DNA of 64,000 nt from Acinetobacter nosocomialis (GTDB lineage Bacteria; Pseudomonadota; Gammaproteobacteria; Pseudomonadales; Moraxellaceae), in the NCBI GenBank assembly GCA_025736915.1, contig CP107049.1, forward strand, positions 1,550,001 to 1,614,000, read 5' to 3'. The notes below the pieces were generated by a model. That model did not search any database. It worked only from the letters and a program-made list of their open reading frames with translations, and was not told the origin of the DNA. Both the position numbers and the translations under genes were made by a program. Below, in pieces: positions 38,284 through 51,440 of the stretch (positions within the stretch are counted from its first letter, which is position 1; each line of letters opens with the position of its first letter).

Positions 38284-38861
38284 TTAAGATCTCTGTTTTT
38301 TTGTTTATAGACATCTATATTTATTTTTGATTATTCGAAATAAGGCGCTATTTCTTTAGATATATTTCATGTGAAATTTCTATTTCTTGAAATATATAAA
38401 CATGAGAAAAGCTAAAACACCTTTTCCCGAATAAGCAAAAATACAGTTCTGCCCTGTACGTTTATATTTCTGGCAGAAGATGGTTCAAAAAAGCGCCAAA
38501 AAGCACCCTATTCTCATAATAAGCAATAACTATGCCGTTAACTCCAATAAAAAATGAAAAAAGAATCATCTTTAGAGATATAGAAAAATGGTTATGTTGA
38601 ATGCTTTTAATTGTTTTTATTTCAGAGAACAAAAAGAGAGAAAATATTTTGCTGGTTTTAAATCATAAAATATCGATATCTATTTCACTTTATTATTAAT
38701 ATTTTTCTTTCTCCACAATTTCTCCCTTATGTGTTTATTGACTGTAATGCTGTTGTAACGTTTTGATGAAGGTGATTCCCAAGCGAATCAAGATTTGACT
38801 ATGATGCGATTGCGTTTATGAAATACCTCACTAAAGGGTATATTCTTTGAAGGATATCGCA
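38284..38861. other. Intergenic region with several inverted repeats
   Basis: No gene seen in 578 bases. Inverted repeats include TATATTTCA/TGAAATATA (38361-38369 and 38388-38396), TTCTGCC/GGCAGAA (38447-38453 and 38472-38478) and TGATTC/GAATCA (38772-38789). The last lies just upstream of a promoter-like pair for the 38862 gene. These could be operators or terminators. Confidence 0.4.
38795..38822 (+). promoter_or_regulatory. Possible promoter for the 38862 gene
   Basis: TTGACT (38795-38800) and TATGAA (38817-38822) lie 16 bases apart on the plus strand. The gene's ATG is about 40 bases downstream. Confidence 0.4.
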
Positions 38862-39596
38862 ATGAAAATGATGAAAACAGCTATCGTGACTGCAAGTGTT
38901 CTTGCTTCTGCCTCTATTTTTGCACAAAGTGCGGGCGTTAATGCAGGTGCCTCTGCCCAAGTTAATGTACAACCAGGTGGACTTGTTAGTGGCGTAGCCA
39001 ATACAGTCAAAAATACTGCTCACACTGTAGGCCATACTGCAAAACATGCTGGTCATGTAGCGGCTGACACTACAGTTAAAGCAACTAAAAAAACAACAGG
39101 TAAAGTGACTGAACTTTCTTCTGATGCTGTAACAGGCACTAAACATTTTGCTACCGAAGCAGCAACAGGAACAAAAAATTTAGCGACTAAAGCCGCAACG
39201 GGTACTAAAAACTTAGCAGTTGAAGCTAAAGCTGATACAAAAGCACATCTTGATGCAGTAAAAACTAAAGTTGCAGAAAAACAGGCCGACCAAAAAGAAT
39301 TTACTGCTGAAAAACAAGCTGATGCTCAAGCACGTGTAGATGCGGTTAAAGCCCGCGTAGCTCAAAACCAAGCAGAGCAAAAAGAATTTGTTGCTGGCAC
39401 TAAAGCAGATGCTCAAGCACAATTAAATGCAGCTCAACCAGCTCATGCAGTTAACGCTCAAACAGGTGTAAACGTTGGTGTTAATGTTGCACCAGTTGGA
39501 ATTAGTGCAAATGCAAACGTAAATGCAGGGGCTCAAGGTTCTACACAAAAAACTGAAAAGAAATCTTTCGTTAAAGGTCTTCTCGGTACTAACTAA
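38862..39596 (+). CDS. Secreted Ala/Lys-rich repetitive helical protein, 244 residues
   Basis: A signal peptide (ending ASIFA) precedes a low-complexity protein. Repeats include ATGTKNLATKAATGTKNL (twice) and the paired KADTKAHLDAVKTKVAEKQADQKEF / KQADAQARVDAVKARVAQNQAEQKEF, giving an 11-residue-like helical periodicity reminiscent of LEA proteins. The C-terminal third is Asn/Val-rich. AAGGA 7 bases upstream supports the ATG at 38862 rather than the in-frame TTG at 38847. It is paralogous in style to the 35558 protein. Function unknown. Confidence 0.75.
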   Translation: MKMMKTAIVTASVLASASIFAQSAGVNAGASAQVNVQPGGLVSGVANTVKNTAHTVGHTAKHAGHVAADTTVKATKKTTGKVTELSSDAVTGTKHFATEAATGTKNLATKAATGTKNLAVEAKADTKAHLDAVKTKVAEKQADQKEFTAEKQADAQARVDAVKARVAQNQAEQKEFVAGTKADAQAQLNAAQPAHAVNAQTGVNVGVNVAPVGISANANVNAGAQGSTQKTEKKSFVKGLLGTN

Positions 39597-39606
39597 TCAG
39601 TTATAA

Positions 39607-39639
39607 ATAAAAAAGGGCAATTTATTGCCCTTTTTTATT
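39607..39639. terminator. Bidirectional terminator before astE
   Basis: AAAAGGGCAA and its complement flank a 4-base loop with T runs on both sides, between the convergent 38862 and astE genes. Confidence 0.85.
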
Positions 39640-39653
39640 GATCTAAAAGTTAT

Positions 39654-40628
39654 TTAGCGTGTTTCAGTTAAAACCAAGCCTGCACGTAAACCGATCTTCA
39701 CATTTGGGTTTGGAAATAAAATCCAGACCTGCTCTTGCTCAACTACATAATTACCCGAAGGTTGCATCGCAATGATTTCACCTTGGGTAAATGTCGAAAA
39801 GTTCGGAGCCTCAGCCGATAAGTTCATTTGGAAATCCTCATCTTTTTTAATTAAAGAGTCAGATACCTGAAACACTCGAATTTTCGATTTATGCCGCATC
39901 GGTAAAGCTTGTTCAGAAACCACATGACGCATGACTTCATCAATTGCAGCAAACTGGCTCAAGTCATTTTGTCCAAATGGCAAGGCTTTACCCAACTCCA
40001 AGGTGGCACTCGCAGCTTTAAAGCTCTCACTGGTAAAATGTGTGAAGGTTTTACCTGCAGCGCGGTGATAAACCAAAGCATCTAAATCAGCAGCATCAAG
40101 ACTTGCTATCAAATCAGCATCGTAGTCATGGGTTTGATAAGGCAATAAAGCAAAGGTTGGTAATAATGAAGCCCGAATTGCCGTATGCAAATCATAGTGA
40201 TAGCGCTTAGCATCACTCGCACTTTCCTGAAAGAAAGTGGCAACTGCGTGTTCCAAAACCTCAGCTCGCTTAGATTCCTCAGTCACGGGTAGAGTTTTAT
40301 ATCCACCACAAAACATTCGGTTTACATCATCATGCACATAACGCTTACCTTGACGCATTGCATAAGGGTTACCCAACACAAGCATCAACCTTACAGCAAG
40401 GTTTAAACGTCCAGCAAATAAATCGGTGCAAAGTTGAGACAACAACTCAATTGGTGCTGTTTCATTACCATGTACCCCAGCTGACAGTACGACAGCTTTG
40501 TCGTACTGTGCATGTGGCGTACATTCAAGAAGTCCTTCACCTAGCCAACGCCAAGAAAAGTTTTCTTGCTTTCCTTCGCGAGTTGTAGGCTGCTCACCCT
40601 GTAAGGTTAATGCTAGAAAATCTTGCAT
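39654..40628 (-). CDS. astE: Succinylglutamate desuccinylase
   Basis: AstE hydrolyses N-succinylglutamate to succinate and glutamate, the last AST pathway step. It is a zinc carboxypeptidase-like enzyme: [18 protein letters not shown] holds the HxxE zinc motif, and [10 protein letters not shown] provides the third ligand. Length 324 is standard. It follows astB after 12 bases and ends the operon before a terminator. Confidence 0.93.
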   Translation of the reverse strand: MQDFLALTLQGEQPTTREGKQENFSWRWLGEGLLECTPHAQYDKAVVLSAGVHGNETAPIELLSQLCTDLFAGRLNLAVRLMLVLGNPYAMRQGKRYVHDDVNRMFCGGYKTLPVTEESKRAEVLEHAVATFFQESASDAKRYHYDLHTAIRASLLPTFALLPYQTHDYDADLIASLDAADLDALVYHRAAGKTFTHFTSESFKAASATLELGKALPFGQNDLSQFAAIDEVMRHVVSEQALPMRHKSKIRVFQVSDSLIKKDEDFQMNLSAEAPNFSTFTQGEIIAMQPSGNYVVEQEQVWILFPNPNVKIGLRAGLVLTETR

Positions 40629-40640
40629 GTCACCTCCTCA

Positions 40641-41984
40641 TTATTTTTGGAAAGGATAAACCGAACCCAAACCTAAAATTTTGGTGAGTTCATCAAGTGC
40701 CATACGGCTTTCCATAAGTAGGTGCGGATCTGCTAAATCTTCTTGCGCTAAACGATCACGATAATGTTTATCAACCCATTGATTGAGCGTTCCAAACAAT
40801 TGATCGTTCATTAATACTTTTGGATTTACAGCATTTAATTCAGTTTCGTTCAAAGCCACACGTAAACGCAAACATGCTGGTCCACCACCATTACGCATAC
40901 TTTCACGCAGGTCATACACCTGAATTGCATCAATTGGTGTGCCCATTTGAATCATATCGTTCAAATAGCTCCACACTGCAGCATTTTGGCGAGACTCTTC
41001 CGGTACAACGATGGTCATACCACCATCAGGACGAGTCAAAATCTGACTATTAAACAAATAAGTTGCTACGGCATCATCAACAGTAACGCGGTTTTCAGGT
41101 ACTTCAATCGAAATAAAATCTTCACCAATGCTTGCCATTTTTTGACGAATTTCAGCAAAAGCTTGATCTTGATTTAAGAAAGCATGTTGATGGTGGAATA
41201 AAACCTGTTGGTTACTTACCGCGATCACATCATTATGGAAAACGCCCTGATCAATTACATCCGGATTTTGCTGAACAAAAACAGTGTGTGCATCATCTAA
41301 ACGGTGTAAACGTGCAATTGCTTCACTTGCTTCACGCGTCTGACGTGCTGGATAACGCTTTGGTCCCGGTAAGCCATTATTTAAATGTTGTTGACCATAA
41401 ACAAATACTTGAACACCACGCTTGGCATAATCACCACCTAAACGATTATGATTTGCTGCACCTTCGTCACCAAATAAAGCCACTTGTGGTAAAGCTTCAT
41501 GGTGTACAAAGTGACGTTCATTTTTAAAGATAGCTTGTAAAACTTGGCTCGTTGTTTCAGCTTCAATTGAACGGTGAAACTTATTGTTCAGGTTCGCTGC
41601 TGTAAAATGCACGCGCTCATCTTGGCTATCTGCCGAAGGTGAAACTGTTGCCGCATTTGCAGTCCACATTGGAGAAGCTGAACTTAAAGATGACAATAGC
41701 TCTGGTGAATAACGCATTGCTTGAGCAACAACGCTAATGTCATCTCCAGTAAAACCTAAACGGCGTAACATTGGAACATGGGGACGTTCATGCGGAGCAA
41801 GTACACCTTGTTTCATTCCCATATCAGCCAAGGCTTTCATTTTCAATAAGCCTTGTTTCGCTGCTAATTTTGGATTCGAGGTGTTATTACGGTTTTTGGT
41901 TGATGCTTCATTACCAAAAGACAAACCCGCATAGTGATGTGTTGGTCCCACTAAACCATCGAAATTTACTTCATATCCTTTCAT
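40641..41984 (-). CDS. astB: N-succinylarginine dihydrolase
   Basis: AstB converts N2-succinylarginine to succinylornithine, CO2 and two NH3. The family opening [21 protein letters not shown] and the segment [13 protein letters not shown] (read here as [16 protein letters not shown]) with the catalytic Cys are present. Length 447 is standard. It lies 17 bases after astD in the astCADBE order. Confidence 0.94.
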   Translation of the reverse strand: MKGYEVNFDGLVGPTHHYAGLSFGNEASTKNRNNTSNPKLAAKQGLLKMKALADMGMKQGVLAPHERPHVPMLRRLGFTGDDISVVAQAMRYSPELLSSLSSASPMWTANAATVSPSADSQDERVHFTAANLNNKFHRSIEAETTSQVLQAIFKNERHFVHHEALPQVALFGDEGAANHNRLGGDYAKRGVQVFVYGQQHLNNGLPGPKRYPARQTREASEAIARLHRLDDAHTVFVQQNPDVIDQGVFHNDVIAVSNQQVLFHHQHAFLNQDQAFAEIRQKMASIGEDFISIEVPENRVTVDDAVATYLFNSQILTRPDGGMTIVVPEESRQNAAVWSYLNDMIQMGTPIDAIQVYDLRESMRNGGGPACLRLRVALNETELNAVNPKVLMNDQLFGTLNQWVDKHYRDRLAQEDLADPHLLMESRMALDELTKILGLGSVYPFQK

Positions 41985-42001
41985 TTTTTCTTTCCCTAGT
42001 G

Positions 42002-44502
<2,501 letters not shown>

Positions 44503-44520
44503 GGCTAGCTTTCCTTTTTT

Positions 44521-45735
44521 TTATTTAGCCAACTTTGCCAAAGCTCTTTTTAAACGAGCAATTCCTTCATCAATATCTTGTTCAGGAATAATCAGAGAAG
44601 GAGTAAAACGAACCACATTTGGTCCTGCAATTAAAGCGAGTAGTCCTTCTTCGCCGGCCCAAGTCGTAATATCTTTTGCTTTACCAGCATATTCAGCTTT
44701 TAATACGCAACCAATCAATAAACCTTGACCACGAATTTCATCAAAAACTTGATATTCAGCATTTAAAGTATTTAATGCATCAAGGAAATATTGATGACGG
44801 TGTTTTACACCTTCAAGCACTTCTGGCGTATTAATAAACTCAAATACTGCGCCAGCAACAGCACTTGCCAACGGGTTACCACCATAAGTTGTACCGTGTG
44901 TACCCACTGAAAAATGCGGAGCAAATTTATCAGTTGTTAACATTGCACCGACTGGGAAACCACCGCCTAATGCTTTTGCGGTGGTAAGAATATCCGGAGT
45001 AACACCTGAGTTCATGTAAGCATAAAGTGAACCTGTACGGCCTACACCAGTTTGTACTTCATCAAAAATAAGTAAGGCACCGAACTCATCACACAGTGCA
45101 CGTAAACCTTTTAAAAATTCGATATCAGCAGGAATAACGCCGCCTTCGCCTTGGATCGGTTCAACAATTACGGCACAGGTTTGTTCATTAATGACTGCTT
45201 TGGCAGCTTCTAAATCATTATAAGCAACATGGCTAATGCCGTTTGGAAGTGGTGCAAAGTCTTGTGAATATTTTGGCTGACCACCAGCTGAAACGGTAAA
45301 TAAAGTACGGCCGTGGAAAGCATTATTAAATGCCACGATGCCACTTTTACCCGCCACACCGCTGTCGAGTCCAACTTTACGAGCAAGCTTTAATGCTGCT
45401 TCATTCGCTTCTGCACCTGAGTTACAGAAGAATACTTTATCTGCAAATGTATTTTCAGTGAGTTGTTTAGCAAGGCGTAGAACAGGTTCATTGGTATAAC
45501 CGTTACCTACATGCCAAAGTTTTGTTGCTTGTTCTGTTAATGCATTTACTGCCACTGGATGCGCATGACCTAATGCGTTTACTGCAATCCCGCCTGCAAA
45601 ATCGATATATTCTTTATTTTCTTGATCCCAAATACGTGAACCTTCACCACGTACCGGAATGAAATTTGCCGGTGCAAAAACTGGAACCATCCAGTCATTA
45701 AAGTTGCTTCGAGTTACAGAAATTGGCTGTTCCAT
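44521..45735 (-). CDS. astC: Succinylornithine aminotransferase (AstC/ArgD class)
   Basis: A PLP-dependent class III aminotransferase of 404 residues. The PLP lysine lies in [20 protein letters not shown] near residue 253, and the [12 protein letters not shown] segment precedes it. By sequence ArgD and AstC are hard to tell apart; position at the head of astCADBE makes AstC the better name. It may also serve in arginine synthesis. Confidence 0.92.
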   Translation of the reverse strand: MEQPISVTRSNFNDWMVPVFAPANFIPVRGEGSRIWDQENKEYIDFAGGIAVNALGHAHPVAVNALTEQATKLWHVGNGYTNEPVLRLAKQLTENTFADKVFFCNSGAEANEAALKLARKVGLDSGVAGKSGIVAFNNAFHGRTLFTVSAGGQPKYSQDFAPLPNGISHVAYNDLEAAKAVINEQTCAVIVEPIQGEGGVIPADIEFLKGLRALCDEFGALLIFDEVQTGVGRTGSLYAYMNSGVTPDILTTAKALGGGFPVGAMLTTDKFAPHFSVGTHGTTYGGNPLASAVAGAVFEFINTPEVLEGVKHRHQYFLDALNTLNAEYQVFDEIRGQGLLIGCVLKAEYAGKAKDITTWAGEEGLLALIAGPNVVRFTPSLIIPEQDIDEGIARLKRALAKLAK

Positions 45736-45795
45736 GCTTACCTCAGTATCTATTTAATTTATTTAATCTGTCTTACTGTCTTTTATTTAATTTAT

Positions 45796-45862
45796 TTAGA
45801 AAAAGGGACTGAGAAAATAACTCTATAACATCCTTTATATTTGCTCAGCCCACTTTTTCTAA
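45796..45862 (-). repeat. Imperfect inverted repeat between gdh and astC
   Basis: TTAGAAAAAGGGACTGAG (45796-45813) faces CTCAGCCCACTTTTTCTAA (45844-45862) across about 30 bases. On the minus-strand transcript this would form a long stem after the gdh stop. It could terminate, attenuate or process the gdh-ast transcript. Confidence 0.6.
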
Positions 45863-45879
45863 AAGGTAATTTCCTCAGA

Positions 45880-47154
45880 TTAGCCTGGGAAAATACCGCG
45901 TTCTTTACGAGCTTTTAAGATACGCTCACATGCCAAGATGTAAGCTGCTGTACGTAAAGTACAAGCATTGCTGTTTGCTGTATTCCAAACGTCATGCATA
46001 GCTTGAACCATCAACTTGTCTAAACGCTCGTTGATTTCTTCTTCGGTCCAGAAGTAGCTCGCCATGTCTTGAACCCATTCGAAGTAACTTACAGTTACAC
46101 CGCCGGCGTTACATACCACGTCAGGAACCACAACAATGCCACGCTCAACTAAAATATCTTCAGCTTTAGGATAAGTCGGGCCGTTCGCGCCTTCTAAAAT
46201 CAACTTAGCTTTAATTTTTTCAGCACGTTCAACTGTGATTTGACCTTCTAACGCAGCAGGAATAATGATGTCTACATCTGCAGTCCAGAAATCTTCATCA
46301 GCAATTGCTTGCGCGCCAGCGAAACCACCAACACCACCTTGGTTTGCATTTACGTGTTCACGTAATGCAACAAGATCAATACCGTCAGCATTGAAAATTG
46401 TGCCAGTGTGATCTTGAACGTGAGTGATTTTTGCTTTTGATTCAACAAACAAGAAAGCAGCTTCACTACCTACGTTACCAAAACCTTGAACAGCGATTTT
46501 CGCGCCTTCAATTGGTAAATTGATTTTTGCAGCTACTTCGCGACCTGTAACGAATACACCGCGACCAGTCGCTTTAACACGACCTAAAGAGCCACCTAAG
46601 TGAACTGGCTTACCAGTTACAACACCAGTTACTGTATAACCTTGGCTTGTAGAGTAAGTATCCATCATCCAACCCATGATATTGGCATTTGTACCAACGT
46701 CTGGAGCTGGGATATCTTTTTGAGGCCCGATAATGTGACCGATTTCAGTCGTATAACGGCGAGTTAAACGTTCTAATTCGCGATTTGAAAGTTTACGTGG
46801 GTCAACACGGATACCACCTTTTGCACCGCCAAATGGCAAGTTCAAAACAGCAGTTTTAATTGTCATCCATGCAGATAACGCCATCACTTCATTTAAATCA
46901 ACGTTTGGATGGTAACGTACACCACCTTTACCAGGACCACGAGACAAGTTGTGTTGTACACGGTAGCCTTCAAAGTGCTGAATAGAACCGTCATCCATTA
47001 CGATTGGCACGTCAACAATAAGCGCACGCTTTGGACGTTTTAAAGTGTCGATAAACTCAGCTAAGTGGTCTAAGTACGGAGCAACACGGTCAATTTGTGC
47101 CAAGTAAGTTTGCCATGCATCGCTATGTTCGTTTACGTATGAAAGATCTGACAT
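45880..47154 (-). CDS. gdhA: Glutamate dehydrogenase (NAD-type, Glu/Leu/Phe/Val dehydrogenase family)
   Basis: A 424-residue hexameric-type dehydrogenase. The substrate motif [21 protein letters not shown] contains the catalytic Lys near 112, and the NAD fold carries [17 protein letters not shown]. It converts glutamate to 2-oxoglutarate and ammonia. Its place directly upstream of astC fits a catabolic role, disposing of glutamate from arginine. The NAD preference is inferred from subfamily and context, and the symbol is therefore loose. Confidence 0.9.
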   Translation of the reverse strand: MSDLSYVNEHSDAWQTYLAQIDRVAPYLDHLAEFIDTLKRPKRALIVDVPIVMDDGSIQHFEGYRVQHNLSRGPGKGGVRYHPNVDLNEVMALSAWMTIKTAVLNLPFGGAKGGIRVDPRKLSNRELERLTRRYTTEIGHIIGPQKDIPAPDVGTNANIMGWMMDTYSTSQGYTVTGVVTGKPVHLGGSLGRVKATGRGVFVTGREVAAKINLPIEGAKIAVQGFGNVGSEAAFLFVESKAKITHVQDHTGTIFNADGIDLVALREHVNANQGGVGGFAGAQAIADEDFWTADVDIIIPAALEGQITVERAEKIKAKLILEGANGPTYPKAEDILVERGIVVVPDVVCNAGGVTVSYFEWVQDMASYFWTEEEINERLDKLMVQAMHDVWNTANSNACTLRTAAYILACERILKARKERGIFPG

Positions 47155-48177
47155 CTTTTTTCCTATTTACCTATACAGACTCAGATGTGATAAATCCGCA
47201 GTCTTTATTATTCAGCAACCAAAACCTTGCAATAACAATGTTTTGATTTATTTATAAAATCTTCAGCCCTTTTAAAGCTTTAGACCCTTTAAATTCCATC
47301 TTGTGATATCAAAAGTACGATTTACTTTTATATATCGATATCTTTTACAATCTTTCTTTTGCCTCATCTGCTGTTTATAAAAACGTCTTTATAAAAGCAA
47401 AAGTCCACCGCAACCAACTCAAACAAGCCGATTGGAAATAAGTACAAAAGAGGTGATATAACCGTTTGGGAGTTAAAAAGAACTAGGGTTCATAAAACGA
47501 AAAAACCATAAGTCCATAAAATTATTTTTGACTAATCGATAGATCCCTCCATTAGTCTTTTTAAATAAAAATTGTTCACTAATACTGCAAGCTTCACATC
47601 ACTACTCAAGCTGGTTAATCATGCTTTCATATAGACATAAAATCTTTAAGTAAATATAGCACAGCGCAAGGTAATTTAGAACATTTTAAAATAAACAAGC
47701 AGAGAAAAAATAATCAATTTTCTCTAAATTTTATAATAAAAAAGTAACTGAGCCTAAAAAAACCTTAAGCCATAATAATTTTATTTTATGGAAATTAAAA
47801 AAATATTAAAAATAAAAATGGTTAAAAAATTACCATTTAATAACAACAACTTAATTAACAAAAAATTTCAAAAAACCTTAGAAAAATTTAGAAAATTTCA
47901 TAATATTTTTTTTGTGCGGTCCAATTTAAAACAAAAATAAAAATATAAAAAACTCCTTACTATTAAATAATCATGTTAAACATGTACTTATTTAAAAACT
48001 TATAATAATTAGCTATTAATACCATTCCGACAAATGGTTAATTTATGAATCATTATTTGATTTAATTATTAAAATAAAAAAAACATTTTTAAAAAAAATA
48101 TATAACACCCCTCTCCCAAGCTTAATTTATCACCATAAAAAAAGGCCCCATAAGGGACCTTCAATCAACAAAATTAG
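47155..48177. other. 1-kb AT-rich non-coding gap between gdh and the permease gene
   Basis: No credible gene on either strand. Very AT-rich, with many A/T runs between 47650 and 48110. The stem GACTAAT (47530-47536)/ATTAGTC (47551-47557) followed by TTTTT looks like a weak plus-strand terminator, and a small RNA upstream of it is possible. The gdh promoter and leader must lie in the part next to 47155. Confidence 0.4.
48137..48161 (-). terminator. Permease gene terminator
   Basis: AAGGCCCC (48142-48149) pairs with GGGACCTT (48154-48161) with one mismatch. A T run follows on the minus strand. Confidence 0.72.
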
Positions 48178-49623
48178 CTAAGAAATGGCTTTGTTCGGAG
48201 CAATTTCTTTCTTACGATAAAAAACAAAATAGCTCACATAGCACAGCAAGATAAAAATAATGCAGCAGATAAAGCCAACCTGCATAGATGGATCAAACAC
48301 CATACTGACACAGGTAACAATACAAAATAGACCACCTACAATTGGAGTAAGAGGAAAAAGTGGTGCAGCAAAACGTAAGTCTTTTGCCGTTTTACCTGCT
48401 CTATACCATTGTCGACGGAAATTAAATTGTGAAACACAAATTGCGATCCAAACCACCACCATTGTAAAAGCAGCAACACCCAACAAATTTTTGAAAATTG
48501 TTTCTGGGGCAAATTGTTCTGAAAGTAACCCGGGAATAGCACCAAACATGGTCACAATAATGGCAACAATAGGTGTTCCTGATGGTGTGAGTTTAGCGAA
48601 AATTTTAGGTAATTGATTTTTTGCTGAAAGCGACCACATCATACGTGAGGCAGCAAACAAGCCAGAGTTAGCAGCAGAAAGTAGAGCCGTAATAATTACG
48701 AAACGGATAATATCTTCTGCATACGGAATACCAATATAGTTAAATACCGTCACAAATGGACTACTGCTCACATCATTTGCATTAAGACCTGCAAGGTGGA
48801 ATGGTAGCAAAGAGCAAATAACAACAATGGTTCCTACAAAAAATATAAGTAAACGCCAAATTGCTGCATTAATTGCTTTAGGAACAGTCTTCGCTGGCTC
48901 CTCTGCTTCACCTGCAGCCACACCAATAAGCTCAGTACCAGAGAAGGCAAAATTCACAATAAGCATGGTTGTAAAAATTGGAAATAACCCGTGCGGGAAC
49001 CAACCCTGAGCCGTTAAATTACTAAACAATGGTGCTGTTTCATGCCCGTGATAAGGAATAAAACCAAAAATTGCCAATAACCCCAAAGTAATAAAGACAA
49101 TAATTGTTATAACTTTAATCAGCGCAAGCCAGAACTCAGATTCAGCAAATAAACGTGTTGAACTAATATTGAGGAAAAAGACAAGCCCACCAAAAAACAG
49201 AGTCCATGTCCAAACAGAAGTAGTAGGAAACCATTCCTTAACTAGTAAAGCTGCAGCAGTAAATTCAGTTCCTAAAGTGGCAGTCCAAGTTAGCCAATAT
49301 AGCCAGGTGATCATATAACCTGTGCCTGGACCAATATAACGTCGTGCGTATTCACCAAAAGAGCCTGACTCAGGCACATGAACCGCTAGCTCACCAAGAC
49401 AGAGCATAACGGTGTAGGCAATCAAACCGCCCAAGAAATAAGAGATAATTGCGCCAATTGGGCCTGCTTGAGAAATTACGTCGCCAGACCCTAAAAAAAG
49501 ACCTGTACCTATGGCACCGCCAAGGGAGATCATCACCAAATGTCGAGTACTCATTGCTCGTTTCAAAGGTGCAGAACTTCCATGTTGCGATGCATCATTA
49601 TTCCGATAATTTAATGATTGCAT
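48178..49623 (-). CDS. Amino acid permease (LysP-like, APC superfamily)
   Basis: A 481-residue protein with about 12 membrane helices. The first helix has the APC signature MISLGGAIGTGLFLGSGDVISQAGP. Helix 6 has FAFSGTELIGVAAGEAEEPAKTVPKAI, closely recalling LysP and AroP of the amino acid transporter family. Proximity to gdh and the arginine succinyltransferase operon suggests arginine, lysine or glutamate uptake, but specificity is inference. Transcribed alone, with AT-rich flanks on both sides. Confidence 0.88.
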   Translation of the reverse strand: MQSLNYRNNDASQHGSSAPLKRAMSTRHLVMISLGGAIGTGLFLGSGDVISQAGPIGAIISYFLGGLIAYTVMLCLGELAVHVPESGSFGEYARRYIGPGTGYMITWLYWLTWTATLGTEFTAAALLVKEWFPTTSVWTWTLFFGGLVFFLNISSTRLFAESEFWLALIKVITIIVFITLGLLAIFGFIPYHGHETAPLFSNLTAQGWFPHGLFPIFTTMLIVNFAFSGTELIGVAAGEAEEPAKTVPKAINAAIWRLLIFFVGTIVVICSLLPFHLAGLNANDVSSSPFVTVFNYIGIPYAEDIIRFVIITALLSAANSGLFAASRMMWSLSAKNQLPKIFAKLTPSGTPIVAIIVTMFGAIPGLLSEQFAPETIFKNLLGVAAFTMVVVWIAICVSQFNFRRQWYRAGKTAKDLRFAAPLFPLTPIVGGLFCIVTCVSMVFDPSMQVGFICCIIFILLCYVSYFVFYRKKEIAPNKAIS

Positions 49624-50035
49624 ATAAAAAACTGTAACGACAATTTAGTAAAAAATCATTTTAGGAGAAAAAAATAAATATGCAATTATCTTTGAATAGT
49701 GAAGCTATTTTAAGCACACCTTCCCACCTCAAATAAAATATCAATGAAAAACAGCAGTTTGATAATTATAAAAGTATTAATTGTATTTTAATTAACCCCA
49801 TACTATTTCTTTAATTTATATAAAAATAAAAACCATTATTTTTTAAATATAATAATTTTTCACTTAATTTATCATGACTACTTTTAACCCTATCTTTATT
49901 TGAAAATTAATCACACTATTTATTTAAATAATGACTTTTAATTTCATATACAAATAAATTAATAAAAAAATATTTTTTGAGCAAAAAATAAAGCCCAAAT
50001 TTGAAGATTTGGGCTTTATTTAATCAATAAGGTAA
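49624..50035. other. AT-rich intergenic region upstream of the permease gene
   Basis: No gene is visible in 412 bases. It must hold the permease promoter. It also contains the terminator 49987-50020 of the gene on its right. Confidence 0.4.
49987..50020. terminator. Terminator after the 50036 gene
   Basis: AATAAAGCCCAAAT and its exact complement flank a 6-base loop. A/T runs continue on the minus side. Confidence 0.82.
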
Positions 50036-51313
50036 TTAATAACTGGTCAGTACAAATTGTTGCGATGGTTGAACTGAACCTTCAATGTAGTCACAAACGC
50101 CTTGTTCATCACAATCTAAATTGAATTGCTTGTAGCTCAATGCAAAAAAATCAGAATATTGTTTAATGACAAATGGACTCATATCTGAGCTTAATGCATC
50201 ACCTTGTTTAAATAATTTAATAATTTTTCGGTCATTCATACCTAACAAATAAATTTCATTATTTAATTCAATGTGTGCAACTCCGGTCTGCTCTGCCACA
50301 ATCGGAATCAGATACGATGTATTTGCGAGCAACACATCTACAGCATAGCTTTCAAGCTTTAGATTAATTAAATTGAATACTAAGACTGTACCAGAATGAG
50401 TCTGCAAGCCTTTGTTAGAGCTTACAACTTGCTGGCTGTACTGAATTTTAATTCCAAGTTTTTGGAAGTCTTGTTCAGTCGCCTGCTTTGTTTTTACAAG
50501 ACTACGTGTAATCGCTTGCTTGAGCGGGTTATCTAAATAACGCTCATCCAATTGAAAATCATTTTGACGTAAAATTTTCAATAACATGCTGTCATGGTAT
50601 GTCAGCACATTCGCAAGTACATTACGGTAATAGAATTTACTTTGTTTTTTAATTTTACGAACATGTTGATAAAAATACGTTTCATCAAATTCATGTTCAA
50701 TAAAATCATGTAAAAGACTTGAACTTGCCAATACAGATAAAGCTTCATGTCCTGTAAAAGGCAAATGAACCGTATATAAACTTGGCAATATTTCTTTTAT
50801 TTTTAAGTAATGTTCACGATCGACGGCAAAGTAAGGGTCATAAACAATAATATATTCACGACTTGCATCTATATCTTGCAGCTGAATTTGCATGTCTTTA
50901 TTTGCGACAGCATCAAAGAATTCAGCATAACGTCGGTCTTCAACTTGTTCAGGGTCAATTGAATATTGAGGTACAAATGCAACGATTCGATTCATATTTA
51001 AAAGATTCGAATATTTGATTGCTGCATAGCCACCCATTGAGCCGCCATAACCTACAATATTTTTAAAACGCTGAATAATAGGCAAAATGGCTTTAGCCAT
51101 TTCAACCATACTGGCTTTTGGGAACCATGATTTTTGTTTTGGCATAATCCCAATAACATTGTATTGGTACTTTATTAGAGACTTTTCAGCATTGATAGAT
51201 AAGCCACTCGCTCGGGTAATCAAATCGCCAAAAGAGAGAACTAATGTATTAGAATCGCCTTGTAAAAAAATGGCTCTAATGTGTTCGTCTTCAAAAATAA
51301 TTTGCTTATCCAT
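50036..51313 (-). CDS. Alpha/beta-hydrolase-fold protein with uncharacterised C-terminal half
   Basis: The first ~230 residues have a serine-hydrolase nucleophile elbow, GYGGSMGGYAAIKYSN (Ser92), plus a later Asp (YDPYFAVDREH) and a His (LPFTGHEAL), so a Ser-Asp-His triad is plausible. The rest (about 240-425) is unrelated to hydrolases I know. No signal peptide is seen at the chosen ATG at 51313; the longer frame from 51382 includes a cysteine-rich piece unlikely to be real. Possibly a depolymerase or glycan-linked enzyme, but I would not name it. Confidence 0.68.
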   Translation of the reverse strand: MDKQIIFEDEHIRAIFLQGDSNTLVLSFGDLITRASGLSINAEKSLIKYQYNVIGIMPKQKSWFPKASMVEMAKAILPIIQRFKNIVGYGGSMGGYAAIKYSNLLNMNRIVAFVPQYSIDPEQVEDRRYAEFFDAVANKDMQIQLQDIDASREYIIVYDPYFAVDREHYLKIKEILPSLYTVHLPFTGHEALSVLASSSLLHDFIEHEFDETYFYQHVRKIKKQSKFYYRNVLANVLTYHDSMLLKILRQNDFQLDERYLDNPLKQAITRSLVKTKQATEQDFQKLGIKIQYSQQVVSSNKGLQTHSGTVLVFNLINLKLESYAVDVLLANTSYLIPIVAEQTGVAHIELNNEIYLLGMNDRKIIKLFKQGDALSSDMSPFVIKQYSDFFALSYKQFNLDCDEQGVCDYIEGSVQPSQQFVLTSY

Positions 51314-51440
51314 GCTCACACCGAAAGAAAATTTACTCCCACATACATAGTCAAAAATGAAACAAAATAGGTGTTTTGCCAATTTATGATTGCGGAGTAT
51401 CTTATTTTATAGATGCCAGTCAGATTAAAAAGCGCAAAAT

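Noticed and set aside
41132-41527. Plus-strand frame (131 codons) opposite astB
   Set aside because: His/Asp-rich low-complexity product and full overlap with the well-conserved astB.
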